A DNA stretch of 64,000 nt from Rhizopus arrhizus (GCA_024220505.1 JAKZZE010000012.1:1178001-1242000); one strand, 5' to 3'. Numbered from the stretch's first letter, positions 1 to 13,203 are shown. Numbers and translations: made by a program. The notes: generated by a model not told the origin, from the sequence alone.

Positions 1-503
1 AAGAGGTCCCCGTAGATAGGCATACAGCCGGTCTTTGGAAACGATTTCGATCCACTTCCTTTTTATCACAGCAGCAACCCTTGTCTTCATTTTGTACTCA
101 AGCTGCTAGCAAATTATGGCATCGTCATCATCAACCTGAACCTTCTAATTCTACACCCACCAGAATATTAAAAAAGAGCCAATCAAGTCTGGTAAAGGAT
201 ACGATCAAGATCAAGGTGATTTATGACGCAGACAATATTATTGTCATTCAAGTGCCTCGTTCTATTGGTCTCGTCGAGTTGCGTGCACGAATTCTTCAAA
301 AGTTTTCTGATTCTGTGACTTGTATTGAAAGTGATGTGATGCTCTTATTTCATGAAAACAGCAGTACAAGCAGTAGTCATCAACTCATTCAAGAAAAGGC
401 ACTGCTGCCGGCAACACTGATCACAAAAGAAAAGGATTTGATTTCTTTAATGAATACAAAGTGGAGTCAATTGGATAAAATCACTTTGCATTGTGTCATG
501 TAA
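1..503 (+). CDS. PB1-domain protein, C-terminal part (Bem1/Scd2-like scaffold?)
   Basis: The reading frame is open from the left edge (frame starting at base 3) to the TAA at 501-503, so only the last ~166 residues are present. The final ~85 residues look like a PB1 domain. The first strand carries the basic TIKIKVIYD pattern typical of type I PB1 domains, followed by a helix (LVELRARILQKF) and a late acidic loop. Before it lies a low-complexity Gln/Ser/Pro and basic linker. A protein ending in PB1 fits the polarity scaffold Bem1/Scd2 (SH3-SH3-PX-PB1), which binds the PB1 of Cdc24. Cdc24 itself or another PB1 adaptor cannot be excluded because the upstream domains are outside the window. CT-dinucleotide tracts follow the stop. 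The next gene is convergent, its stop 129 bp away. Confidence 0.6.
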   Translation, partial: EVPVDRHTAGLWKRFRSTSFLSQQQPLSSFCTQAASKLWHRHHQPEPSNSTPTRILKKSQSSLVKDTIKIKVIYDADNIIVIQVPRSIGLVELRARILQKFSDSVTCIESDVMLLFHENSSTSSSHQLIQEKALLPATLITKEKDLISLMNTKWSQLDKITLHCVM

Positions 504-632
504 TATATAATTTAATGTGTACATTATCTCTCTCTCTCTCTCCTAATAATAAACAAAGTATGTGTCTATATCGCTCTCTCTCTCTCTCACATTCCAGTCT
601 TGTACTCCTTTGCCAACAGGGGGTATTTTGGT

Positions 633-2219
633 TTATTTTACTTTATTTGATATTTTCTTCTTTCTTTTAATTACAGCCGAAGTATCCTTTTTGAAAACAA
701 GAATTTGTGAAGTGGATACTTGTTGGTTTTCTGTATTCTCTTTGATATTCATTCTCTTGAGTTGATTTTGAATTTGTTCTGCATAAAATTTCATTTTAAA
801 GACGTCATGAATATAACCTTGAGTACGCTTGAGAAAGGTGAGGTTGATCTTGAGCAATTCCTCTGAGATATGCTTGAATGAATCCAGATTGTATTGATGA
901 ATACGTTTGGCTGTATTGTGAATTGTATAAAACATGTGGTGATACGTACTCTGATCACACCCCATCTCTTTCAAGTGTTGAAGGGCCTGAAGTAATTCGA
1001 GATTTGTCTCGAGGCAGTCAATCAAGATATCATCAGGTGGTGGATGTTGCGGACGAAGGAATTGATAGAGAATGACAAGACGCATTGAGTGATAACAGAG
1101 ATGCAGGTGTAGTCTGGATGGAGAAGAGGTATAGAGTGGAAGTCTTTGATACCAATTTACCAGACATTCTGTGATTTCATAATAATGCCCTGAAGGTGTT
1201 CTTTCATATGGGCTCGCAAAGACCTTGCCCGAATGGAGTAATCGAATGTATCGTCTCATGTAAAAAGTCAAACAACCAAAACTATAAAGTTGGTTACCGT
1301 CATCCTCATTCGATATCGAAATCTCTTGGATTCTCTCAATCTGCAGCCATGGCACAAGATCGGGCAAGAGACAGTCCTGATTGAGTGTCAAGGACATCCA
1401 TGCATCCACATAGTACCACCGAAGCCAGCATCCCAAGGTCAGTGGATCAACCACGGCTCGTTTAGCAAGATGCTGCAGAGAAATTGAGGCCAATCCACCC
1501 CAGATGCGCTGCTGTTCATAAAGTCGTAAGAGATTAGAGGTATAACTCAAACAAAAGTAAGATTGAATCATCTGAGGCTTCATGTCATCCAAAAAGACAT
1601 CATCCATCTTGGCTCTCGCCTGCTCATAAAATGCCACGGCTGCCTGCTTTGAACAGTCTCGTTCGGGTTCGATGAGACTAACGAGACTGATGGAAGCAAT
1701 ACAGTACACGATCGGCTGTGGGGCACGTCGCCAATCTTTGATCAGATCGACGCTGATGGGTGCTACCTTGAAGCCAATACAGCACCAGTGTTGTATGGCT
1801 CGATACATCAGGAAGTCCATGAAATTTGAGTTTTCGATAGTGGTTCGTATTGAGGCAGGGATATCAATAGCTGCTGGTGGTAGTACTGGATATATGAGTT
1901 CTTTCTCACAAGAAGGATTGTACATGATCTGCTGCTGTTTTTGTGGATAAGAACATGATGGGTCTGGATTCTCGAGATCTAAAAGAGCGGTTTGTAAGTC
2001 TGAAAAGCTGGAAAATTCCATGGTGATTGTTTGATTGGTTGATGATAATACATTGTTTAAAGAGTAGTAATAATAATCATAAGGATCGTACTCTGTTATT
2101 GTTATCGGAGAGCATTGTTCTGATTGATCATGTTGTCTTTGTATTTGTGGTTGAAGGTATTCAAACAAAAGCTCTTCAGTGGATTGTGGAGAATCGATTA
2201 AAAAGTGATTGTTGCTCAT
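633..2219 (-). CDS. Fungal transcription-factor-like protein (Fungal_trans-type middle domain, no zinc cluster)
   Basis: Intronless 528-residue frame starting at the ATG at 2217-2219. The N-terminal ~110 residues are acidic and rich in Gln, Tyr and Ser. Residues ~130-420 are helical and resemble the middle homology region of fungal Zn2Cys6 regulators, with motifs such as FMDFLMYRAIQHW, YCIASISLVSL, SYFCLSYTSNLLR and CWLRWYYVDAWMSL. The C-terminus is basic and ends in a lysine-rich tail. I see no CX2CX6C zinc cluster anywhere, and no cysteine-rich exon upstream in the same orientation. Such cluster-less regulators are known in fungi, but DNA binding cannot be assumed. The gene is divergent from PMS1 across a 1.7-kb intergenic region. 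The protein probably acts in the nucleus; its target genes are unknown. Confidence 0.75.
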   Translation of the reverse strand: MSNNHFLIDSPQSTEELLFEYLQPQIQRQHDQSEQCSPITITEYDPYDYYYYSLNNVLSSTNQTITMEFSSFSDLQTALLDLENPDPSCSYPQKQQQIMYNPSCEKELIYPVLPPAAIDIPASIRTTIENSNFMDFLMYRAIQHWCCIGFKVAPISVDLIKDWRRAPQPIVYCIASISLVSLIEPERDCSKQAAVAFYEQARAKMDDVFLDDMKPQMIQSYFCLSYTSNLLRLYEQQRIWGGLASISLQHLAKRAVVDPLTLGCWLRWYYVDAWMSLTLNQDCLLPDLVPWLQIERIQEISISNEDDGNQLYSFGCLTFYMRRYIRLLHSGKVFASPYERTPSGHYYEITECLVNWYQRLPLYTSSPSRLHLHLCYHSMRLVILYQFLRPQHPPPDDILIDCLETNLELLQALQHLKEMGCDQSTYHHMFYTIHNTAKRIHQYNLDSFKHISEELLKINLTFLKRTQGYIHDVFKMKFYAEQIQNQLKRMNIKENTENQQVSTSQILVFKKDTSAVIKRKKKISNKVK

Positions 2220-2379
2220 GTATAAGATAAAGAAAAGAAAAAAAAGAAAAAGCCCAATTTACAAAAAAAAAGTACTACAATCGTCTCTTTCTTCTCCCGC
2301 TTCTCCTTCATCGCTTATCCTCCTTGGATTCATTATAAAACTGCTTTTTGTACATGTTTTGCTTTTAAATTTATTATTT

Positions 2380-2417
<38 letters not shown>

Positions 2418-3953
2418 GTATGCAAATATCACGTCGTTTGGCTGATGAACACTCTATTTGAAACACTGAAAACAACAAACATACTTAGTGATGCTTTCAT
2501 GCTTTCAATGTCTTTTAACGTCGGATCTTTATCATCTTTTCACAAGACATAGAGTGCATGCGTCTCTTTAAAAAACAAGAACAGGTGAGGTACATTTGAA
2601 ACTATATTTTACTGTGTGTTTTTTTTATCACTAGGAACGTAAACATAACCTACTCTTTGGCAATACACACAAAATGCGCTCACTATTTCATCTTGAAGCA
2701 ACCTTTTTTTTTTTTTTTTTTTTTTTTCTTTTTTTTTTCCCACTCGCTTCGTGTATCTGCAGTTGTCACACATTCAAGTTTTATTTTTTGTTCAAGTGCA
2801 TAGATTGACAGACCATAGAATAATGCGTTCGTTGTTAAGAAGTGCTCAGAGAATGATTAAAAACTTGTTCCCTGTATTTTTCGTTTTTTTTTTTTTTTAT
2901 TTTTTTTATTTTTATTCCTAATACTGGTATTTAGACTTTTTGTCAATAAGGACTCCCTATCCCTTTTGCTTTATAACAAACAAAATAAAAGCATGAGCGC
3001 CAAAGCGTGTTACACACTATCTTGATATTGAGCAAAATCAGGTCATTTAAGAAGAAAATTGAATACAAACACTTGATAACAATCTATATTTATCGTACAA
3101 GAACAAGAGATTTACACTTTTTACATAAAAAGAAATACTCTTGGGCGATACAAATAAATCCTTGAATATTTCTATTCATCTTTAAGCACTTTTTTTTTCT
3201 TTTTCTTTTGCAAAAGCATAAAAATGTGATTAACATGATTAGAATAAAGTGATTTACCTTGCATATATAAAATGTATCATAATCTTCTAACCAATCATCT
3301 AAAAAGAGACAGGAAAGAATGCTATAAATCATATATCTTTTAAAACATGCTTTGTTTATTAAGTATTACTTAATAAGTGAGTTTCTACTTGTAAAAAAAT
3401 TGTTCTTTACATTCTTTCTTTATAAAGATTAGCAATAAAATCTAGAACAGTTTTTATAAAATATGTTGAACCCCTTTTTAATAGATTTTACTTGATTTTG
3501 TGATTCTCAAACTTCCTTTGAGTAAAGATGCATCCTTTACCCAAAAAAAAAAGGTATTAAATTGCTTAATACTTTAGCTTCAATGATTACTTTAAATAGA
3601 TTCTTCTCCTATCCTTTTTCTTGGTTACAATATGATAAATGCTTCATTCTTTGAGGTTCGATTGGCTTTCCTAAATTAGCTTGGGGCAGGGCATTGGAAT
3701 GGGATAAATTTGGGACGGTCATTTCTTTTTTGATTTCGGTATAAACCTGGTTTATTTTCAAGCGAAAGAGTGTTCAATTGGGGTTGGATTGCTTAGTTTG
3801 TTGGTGTGATTATGGCGGAAATGCGAAAAAAATAAAAAATGAAATAAAATAAATAATACATAAGCCTTATCAGTCTTATTGCGGGGACATTTCATTTTGA
3901 GACTGTAAAAAAAAAAAGCAAGTCGTTCCCCTTTTTTATTTCTGTTTATATAA
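2220..3953. other. Divergent intergenic region, TF-like gene / PMS1
   Basis: About 1.7 kb without a convincing gene. It is AT-rich with long homopolymer tracts, including a run of 33 T at 2384-2416 and interrupted T runs near 2703-2738 and 2886-2912. An 80-codon minus-strand frame at 3090-3332 has no family resemblance or codon bias. The promoters of both flanking genes must lie here, but I cannot point to specific elements. Confidence 0.5.
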
Positions 3954-6763
3954 ATGGATACAAATAAAATGGTTCAAGTTATCAATGCTATTGATAAAAA
4001 GACAGTTCATAGGATATGTTCAGGCCAAGTCGTACTTGATTTAGCAACTGCAGTAAAGGAATTGGTCGAGAATAGTATTGATGCTGGTGCTACTTCAGTA
4101 GGTAATTCTTGACAGGTGCACTATCCAAGAATTTATATTGAAATGTTTAAAATCAATAGAAATTAAGTTTAAAGAAAATGGTGTTGAAGGAATTGAAGTG
4201 TGTGATGATGGATCTGGTATTGATCCTATCAATTATGAATCACTTGGTACATGATGTCAAAAAGAAAGGATCAAAAGCTGATTGTTTTTAACGTAGCACT
4301 AAAGCATTACACTTCAAAGATTAATGAATTTGAAGATTTGGAAAAAGTAATGACCTTTGGCTTTCGTGGAGAAGCGCTTAGTTCTTTATGTGCACTTTCA
4401 CAATTAACAGTGATAACAACAACAAAAGAACAAGCGCCCATGGGAGTTAAACTTGAATATGATGAAAATGGATTACTTGTATCAAAGACACCAATAGCTC
4501 GTTCAGTAAAATCATTTATATACTTGAGTAATGTACGTGTGCTTATATACAACATAGATAGGAACAACTGTGCAGTTATCCAACATGTTTCATTCATTAC
4601 CCGTTAGACAAAAAGAATTTAAAAGAAATTGTAAAAAGGAGTATGGGAAAGCATTGAGTATATTACAAGCTTATTCCATTATATCAACCAATACCAAGAT
4701 TTCGGTATTCAATCAATCAAAAAGCAAGTAAGTAAGCGGCAGCAAATATGGTCCAGTGGGACTTACACTATTCAATAGACCAAGTACAAGAGTGATGTAT
4801 ACAAACAAAAATAAGGACATAACATCAAACATATCAAACATATTTGGAGCAAAGATTCTATCACAAATTATTCCTTTTCAAATCAACCTCGACAAGGGCT
4901 CTGTAGAAGGATACATTTCCAAGCCTGAATGGGGCCTAGGAAGGAGCAGTTCAGATCGACAACATTTCTTTGTCAATGGCCGTCCATGTATTCTACCCAA
5001 GGTAATAGTGATGTTTATTGTATACGGCGTATTTATTAAATATAAAAGTAGATGGCAAAAGCATTAAATGAAATTTATCGCTCATTTATATCCAATCAAT
5101 ATCCATTCATTATAGCAGATTTTAAAATACCAACTGATGCCTATGATGTGAATGTGAGCCCTGATAAGAGAACGATATTTATTCATGAAGAAAGTAAAAT
5201 TGCGGAAACAATTATGAACCAATTAAGAAGCTTGCTGGAACCCAGTCGATCTACATTTCAAACCAACAGTTTGATCAAGACACCATCGCCAATAGAATCA
5301 CAAGAAGGCAATAAACGAGAAAAGGTCTCGTTACAATCATTTGCATTGGCGAGTGGAAGCAGTTATAGGCCAACAACGGTCAATCTTGGCAAGAGACTGC
5401 ATAAGGCAGGACAGGAAAGTACGAGCAGTAGATCAATGCACGATTATTTATGTAAAAAGAAACCAAGGCTGGATGAGGAATTGGATGAATTGACAGAAGA
5501 ATACGAAACAAGTGTTTCGGAAAAGCAGGCTATAGTTGCAACTGTTCAAAAAGAACTTACTGAGACAGATGTTGTAAATGATGTTGAGCAACAAGAAATC
5601 ACTGTAGATTGTAGCATTCAGGAAGAACCAATAATTGAAACGCATAGCAATATTCAGGAAGAAGCAACAATAACTACAGAAATGAATACGATTCAAGAAA
5701 AAGATATAGCAGACAATGTTACTCAACAAATAGAATCAAAAATAGAAGAAAATGATATACGTTCAGATGTCGAGGAGTTAACAGACGAGCAACAATTTAT
5801 TGAACAAGACAAAGAAATGAAATCATTCGAAGGGCATACAAAGACCAATGGATGCACAATGATGATCAACATAAAGGATCTCGACACAATCCTTTTAGAT
5901 ATTCAATCCAGTGCAAATGATAATAACACTTTAACTGACAAAACAGACGTTTTTGATTTTTATGCCGGAGTTCAGAATACAGAGGACAATGATAAAGCAG
6001 TTGAAGCATTGAATCGAGTGATTCATAAGTCTGATTTTGAAAGAATGCGTGTTTTGGGACAATTCAATCTTGGTTTTATGATTACTTCATTAGATGACCA
6101 AGATCTTTATATTATTGATCAACATGCTTCAGATGAGAAGTATAATTTTGAAACATTACAACAAACAGTAAAAGTAAATAATCAAAAATTAATTAGGTAG
6201 AAAAAAAAAAGCGTCTGACAAGTGATTGTGCTCATCCGATTTGTATAGCCCTCAAATACCTGATCTTACGGCTGCAGAAGAATTGATTGTGATGGATAAT
6301 ATTGAAGTCTTCAAAGCCAATGGGTTTGATGTGGAGATTATCACTGATAATGAGCCTACTAAACGTTTACGCGTTTTATCACAGCCTGTTACAAAGAAAG
6401 CAATGCTGGACAAAAAAGATTTTAGTGAGCTCATCTATTTACTAAGTGAACATCCAGGTGAAATGGTACGCTGTAGTCGGAATAGAGCAACGTTTGCTTC
6501 AATGGCTTGCCATAAAGCTGTAAGGATTGGTCAATCATTAACTAAAAGTAAGATGACAAAGGTAAAAAGACATGATAAAGCCATAAGCATAATAATAACC
6601 TAAAACATAGATTGTACGACATATGGGTGAAATAGACCAACCTTGGAATTGTCCACACGGTCGTCCAACAATGCGGCACTTGTTTAGTCTTTCAGAGTTT
6701 AAAAAGACAGTGACCACTCAAAAAAAACGAGAATTGACATTCGGTGGCACGCTTTTTAATTAG
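3954..6763 (+). CDS. PMS1: DNA mismatch repair MutL homologue PMS1 (human PMS2 orthologue)
   Basis: Eight exons: 3954-4101, 4160-4246, 4297-4505, 4558-4727, 4779-5001, 5052-6196, 6249-6561, 6611-6763. They give 815 residues. The N-terminal GHKL ATPase shows [17 protein letters not shown] and [12 protein letters not shown] MutL transducer domain follows, with [17 protein letters not shown] ~250-residue acidic, disordered linker leads to the C-terminal endonuclease/dimerisation domain. The metal-binding nuclease motif DQHA-x2-E-x4-E is intact near residue 635, and the later ACHKAVR and CPHGRPT motifs are present. The protein should therefore be the nicking subunit of MutLalpha (Mlh1-Pms1) in nuclear mismatch repair. 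The 4728-4778 intron is placed by homology, since reading through gives a stop. The stop codon lies only 4 bp from that of the convergent CDC43. Confidence 0.95.
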
Positions 6764-6767
6764 GTTT

Positions 6768-8092
<1,325 letters not shown>

Positions 8093-9567
8093 CGTGAAAG
8101 ACAAGGGGTAGGAGAAAGAAAAAAAAAGGGGAAAAGAAAAAAATTGAACTTTATCATCGGAGGTTGTATATTTGTCTATTTCATTGTCAGATAAATTTAT
8201 GCAGTTAAAGTCTCCCCGCTTTAGTTTTAATCTTTCTCTCTCTCTCTCTCCTTCTTTAATAAAGTCCCTTTATTTATTGTTGTTAATATAAGACTTGATT
8301 TTTTAACAATGTTTAGGGTAATAAATGCAAGATTATTCAGCTTGTACGTGTTACTCTATAAGGCAAAGTGACACACTCAAACAGAATTGAAGGATTATTA
8401 AATACGCGTGTAGGTATAAACGCGTGGTTTTTATATTTCATTCGTACAACGTTATTCAGTCAACACGTTTGAACAATAGAAGATCGTGGTTTAAAATAGA
8501 AACGCCTGTTTATTCTCGTTCAATAAGCAAGCTTCAATTATAAAAATACAAGGCCAATAGTGTAGTAGTCAAAGGTATATCCTGACAAATCATGTTGCTT
8601 TAATTGAAAAAAAGGGTACAAGCTTAGATCTATACAATTTACTTTTTTTCAGACTAACCTTTCCAACTGAAGATGAGAGAGTCCTTGCTATATTATAATC
8701 CAACATGAAGTATAGAAGAGCTATGACAGGCTATAGTTACATTCCAATATAAAACTTCCGGAGTTTTTGATTACTGAGCTCTCCTTGATCAAGGAAAATG
8801 TGTGAGATTAACTCGTGTATGTTTTAGTATGTACCAATGCTATGTATGTAACAAGCAGACCTTCAGCTAAAAAAGGAAAGAGGTCGCAAATGACAGGTAT
8901 CAATTCAGCTTGAAAATTAAGTTCATATCCTTTGCTTTGTAACTCGGGTACTAGGTGAATTTCGGTATTAGTGACAATATAAACTTTTCATAAGTGCTTT
9001 TGACAGAAATTTGAAGACAGAAAGAAAAGAAAAAAAAAATGCTGCCCCAAAAAAAGCTACATGATTGTGGCACTATTTGATAGAGTTATCTCATGATCAA
9101 GCTTCGGGTAGCTGGGATACAGTTTAAATTAAGTGTCTCTTTAAAACTTGCAAGTTTTTAAGAACAAATACTCTAAAGACGCCCTTATTCAAAGTGGGCA
9201 AGGCAATGGCTATGATCATCTCTTTCAAAATAATATTGGATTGATTCGGTCAGTAGATGAACATGAAAAAAAAAAAAATCACTTGTAATTATTCTGAGTC
9301 CGAAATATTCCTTTAAACAATAAACAAACAACTCATTGGTGTAGTTTGAACACACATTGTAAAGTTTGTGTGACGTGTATGGCCCTTAAAAAATTTGTCG
9401 AGGTCTCTTTCCTTTTAATAAATAGAAGCACACCTTCTTTCTATTATTATTTTGTAAGTTTTTAATAATTCAAACAAAAAGGGGGAAAGCAAATATTAAA
9501 CTTCTTTTTCTTTATTCTTTTTATCTTCTTTCTTTCTTAGTCGCTTTCCTTTAAATAATATATAAAA
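8093..9567. other. Divergent intergenic region, CDC43 / beta-tubulin
   Basis: About 1.5 kb with no supported gene. A CT-repeat lies at about 8231-8250, and pyrimidine-rich DNA occurs just upstream of the tubulin start (about 9500-9550), as is common in 5' leaders of highly expressed fungal genes. No tRNA-like or structured RNA signal was recognised. Confidence 0.5.
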
Positions 9568-11113
9568 ATGAGAGAAATTATTCACTTACAAGCAGGTAAT
9601 TCATATATGCAATTTGTTGTTATCATGTTCACTAAACAAAACTCTTTTTCTTTCTTTAGGTCAATGTGGTAACCAGGTAAATACTATAACAGTTTGAATA
9701 TTGTACAAGAATACTCACTCTATTTTTTCTCTTTCTCTCTTTTTCCAGATTGGTCAAAAGTTTTGGGAAACCATTTCAGAAGAACATGGTATTGACACTA
9801 ATGGCAATTACATTGGTGACAACGACCTTCAATTAGAACGCATCAATGTATTTTATAATGAAGGTTCTCAAGGCAAATATGTCCCAAGGTAAGCATTTCG
9901 AAAGCTGCGCAGAAAATCATATAAACTAAGTACCCCTTAAAGAGCCATTTTGGTCGATCTTGAACCAGCCACTATGGATGGTATTCGTAATAGCGCCTAT
10001 GGTAAAATCTTTAGACCTGACAACTTTATCAATGCTCAATCTGGTGCTGGTAACTCTTGGGCAAAGGGTTACTATACTGAAGGTGCTGAATTAGTTGAAT
10101 CTATTATGGATGTTGTTCGTAAGGAAGCCGAAAATACCGATTGTCTTCAAGGTTTCCAACTTGCTCACTCTCTTGGTGGTGGTACCGGTTCTGGTCTCGG
10201 TTCCCTCTTACTTTCCAAGATTCGTGAAGAATACCCTGACCGTATTTTGAGTACTTACTCTGTTGTACCTTCTCCCAAGGTATCTGATACCGTTGTTGAA
10301 CCTTACAATGCCGTTCTCTCTGTCCACCAACTCGTCGAGAACTGTGATGCTACTTATTGTATTGATAACGAAGCTCTTTATGACATCTGTTTTAGAACAC
10401 TCAAGTTGTCCAATCCTGGTTACCCCGACTTGAACCAACTTGTCTCTGCTGTTATGTCTGGTGTCTCTACCTCTTTACGTTTCCCCGGTCAATTGAATTC
10501 TGATTTACGTAAGCTCTGTGTCAACATGGTTCCTTTCCCTCGTCTTCACTTTTTCATGGTTGGTTATGCTCCTCTTACTGCTTTCGGTTCTCAACAGTAC
10601 CGCAACTTGTCTGTTCCCGAGTTGACAGCTCAAATGTTTGATGCTCGTAACATGATGGCCGCTTCTGATCCTCGTCACGGTCGCTACTTGACCGCTGGTA
10701 CTATCTTCCGTGGTCGTCTTTCGACAAAGGAAGTTGAGAACCAAATGTTGGCTGTTCAACAAAAGAATTCTTCTTACTTTGTTGAATGGATCCCTAACGG
10801 TGTCAAGACCTCTCTTTGTGATATCCCTCCTGTGGGTCTCAAGATGTCTGGTACCTTTATTGGTAACAGTACTGCTATTCAAGAATTGTTCAAGCGTGTC
10901 AATGAGCAATTTACTGCCATGTTTAAGAGAAAGGCTTTCTTGCATTGGTATACTGGTGAAGGTATGGATGAGATGGAATTTACTGAAGCTGAGTCCAACA
11001 TGAACGATTTGGTCTCTGAATACCAACAATACCAAGAAGCCACTGCCGAAGAAGAATTTGATGAATATGCTGATGAGGATATGGAAGAAGAGGAGGAACA
11101 GATGGAAGAATAA
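9568..11113 (+). CDS. TUB2: Beta-tubulin
   Basis: Four exons (9568-9595, 9660-9676, 9749-9888, 9943-11113) give a 451-residue protein beginning MREI, the tetrapeptide used for co-translational autoregulation of beta-tubulin mRNA. Exon 2 is only 17 nt. The GTP-binding motif GGGTGSG is at residues 140-146 and the acidic C-terminal tail (EEEEEQMEE) is present. It polymerises with alpha-tubulin into cytoplasmic and spindle microtubules. Counting from the start Met, residue 167 is Tyr, 198 is Ala and 200 is Tyr. Most benzimidazole-sensitive fungi have Phe, Glu and Phe at these positions, so this copy looks intrinsically benzimidazole-insensitive. Mucorales often carry several beta-tubulin genes, so others may exist elsewhere. 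Codon usage is strongly biased, which suggests high expression. Confidence 0.98.
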
Positions 11114-12396
11114 GGGAATTTTTTTTTTTGAAGTAGGAGAATATACATATGGAAAGACAATAAGAAAAAGTTTTTTAATAATAAAGAAAATTTTAATCGA
11201 GTATACATCCAAGCATACACTTGTAGATTCAGCTTATGTATAATTATAGGAAAAGAATATCTTTATGAAAACAAGATTGAGAATTTAACTATCATTTTAC
11301 TCTTAGCTTTTGTTAAAACGCGATATATTCAAAAATGTACAGAAAAAAAAAATGGCGATAATAATTACAAAGATAATCACCTTTATCAGAAAAGAATGAG
11401 AGAAGAAAAAAAAAAGGGGGGGTGAACCTAGTTTTCTTTTGTTGATCAAAGTTGAAATATGGACTTGAAACATTTGATTATTGACCGATTCAAATGTTGC
11501 AAAGATTATCTTGTGAAAGATGTATTTTTTTTAAAGAGAATCAAGATGAACTTCAATCGATCAAAAGATAAATTTTACTAAAGAAAATATGTGTAGGAGT
11601 ACATTCGTTTTTAAACATGAAAAAAAAGAGAGAGAGCGTTACAGTAAATATGGCAAACAAGGGAGAATATGAAGTGTTTAAAAAAAAGGGGGGGAAGCGA
11701 GAAGAACGATGCAGTGTTAAGGAGATTTACGTTATGATGCATTTGAGCTATTTTTTAAGGTAGTATCAAATAAAAAAATAAAAAAAACAACTACACAGAT
11801 GACAACGGTAAGAACGTTGATCTCTTTCCCCCCCTGAAATTCTATAAAATAGACAACGATTTCTCATATAAAAAGATAATAGTAAAAGAATGTAAGCACA
11901 GATTAAAACCCTTGACTCATTTTTCCCCTTGTCCTCTCCTCCTACTCCTGCTCCCTTTGAACTTGTGTTGAATTTGTACATTCAGTCATTTATTAAATAT
12001 ACACTTCAAAGCTCCTTTTCTTTCTCACGTAAATCCAGCATCAGTATTTCCCTGAGGTCTTTATTAACCAATAAGATACTTTATCTACTCTTTTTCCACA
12101 GAAAAAAAAAAAATGACCTATTGCTGTGCCTGATGATTCTCAACTAAAAAATGCTGCTTACCTCTCCTCAACTCATTCACTCTCCACTTAATGTCCATCT
12201 TTTTTTTGTAGAAAAGATAAAGTGATAGCACTGGTATTATTTCATCTTTTATTGAGTCATCTTATAAGATGAAGCATATAATCTGTGTAAATAATAATAA
12301 ATAGACGCGTTTATGATGTCAGTGATAGCTTATTACTTTATGCAATCTTTATTTTTACCGATAAGCTCAGCTCAATGACTAAAGAATGAACAAAGC

Positions 12397-12433
<37 letters not shown>

Positions 12434-12813
12434 AGAAAAGAGAGAAATATCCCGAGCTGTATATATGATTTAAAGTATGACTTTGACTCATGTTCTTGAC
12501 TGAAATGAATAGATGAAGGCGTATGTAAAGATGTCTTTTGTTCATTGGTTCTATATATTCAAACTCAGTGTACAATGGTTAAAGGTTCAATAATGCACGA
12601 GTAAATTGGGTTTACTTCTCTTCTTTGAGCACAGGGCGTGACCTAAAATATTAAACATGACTTATCACGTTCCATAGTCTATGAAGGGGATATATCGTAC
12701 CTTATAAGCTTTTTTCTTCCTTTTTTTCTTGTTGTCTGTCGTTCATCTTTTTTTTTTTTTTTAATTGTTACAAACTCTTCCTTTATTGTGTATTTTCTTC
12801 ATTTTTTTTTTAT
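11114..12813. other. Intergenic region after beta-tubulin
   Basis: About 1.7 kb with no supported gene. It holds the tubulin 3' UTR, short purine tracts and a run of 33 A at 12398-12430. The open frames here (for example 11929-12147) are short, AT-driven and unlike known families. Pyrimidine-rich DNA at about 12715-12810 is the likely leader of the next gene. Confidence 0.45.
12398..12430. repeat. Poly(A) run (33 nt)
   Basis: An uninterrupted run of 33 A in intergenic DNA. Similar runs occur at 2384-2416 (33 T), 6941-6967 (27 T, inside a CDC43 intron), 41751-41778 (28 A), 44342-44373 (32 A) and 57135-57184 (50 A). All lie outside intact coding exons. Confidence 0.9.
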
Positions 12814-13203
12814 ATGTTTTCTTCTTGGTTATCTTCTTGGTACAAACAATCTCAATTACAAGAGCCCTTTAACGATCAATATGAAGTAGAAGATGATGAA
12901 GATTGGATAAAAGTGAAAACAACAAACGAACGACAACCACAGATAATTACCGATGAACGGCCCGTGAACGGTCAAGGAGCAGTAGTTGCTTCTCCAAAAG
13001 AAGATGTGATCATCAAAAGTGAACAAGATGAAAGTGAGCAAGACTCGAACGTGGCCGAGAAGAAACTGTCGAGACAGGAGCGTAGAGCTCAATTACGATT
13101 AGCCACTAAAGAAAAGAAGAGACAAGCTCGTAATACAGCAAAGAGCTTAGGAAGGGCTACGACTTGTCTTTTATCAACAGGCCCTTTATCTATTGAACAT
13201 TAA
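12814..13203 (+). CDS. Small acidic/basic protein with a candidate LIR motif
   Basis: Single-exon frame of 129 residues beginning MFSSWLSSWYK. An acidic stretch (residues ~24-31) leads straight into DWIKV, which fits the LC3/Atg8-interacting pattern W-x-x-[LIV] with acidic residues before it. The C-terminal third (KKLSRQERRAQLRLATKEKKRQ) is strongly basic and probably helical. This order, an N-terminal acidic LIR followed by a basic C-terminal region, recalls animal TP53INP1/2 (DOR) autophagy adaptors. The similarity is one of layout, not of alignable sequence. The ATG is preceded by a long pyrimidine tract like the other genes here. Expression and function are unknown; a selective-autophagy role is only an inference. 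Confidence 0.6.
   Translation: MFSSWLSSWYKQSQLQEPFNDQYEVEDDEDWIKVKTTNERQPQIITDERPVNGQGAVVASPKEDVIIKSEQDESEQDSNVAEKKLSRQERRAQLRLATKEKKRQARNTAKSLGRATTCLLSTGPLSIEH

Noticed and set aside
525..590. CT-repeat tracts as a CRISPR-like or regulatory array
   Set aside because: Simple dinucleotide microsatellites without spacers; similar tracts recur across the window.
3090..3332. 80-codon minus-strand frame
   Set aside because: AT-driven composition, no motif, no splice partners.
10505..11212. Long antisense frame (235 codons) over beta-tubulin
   Set aside because: Shadow of the strong codon bias of tubulin; no family resemblance, and it overlaps a certain exon.
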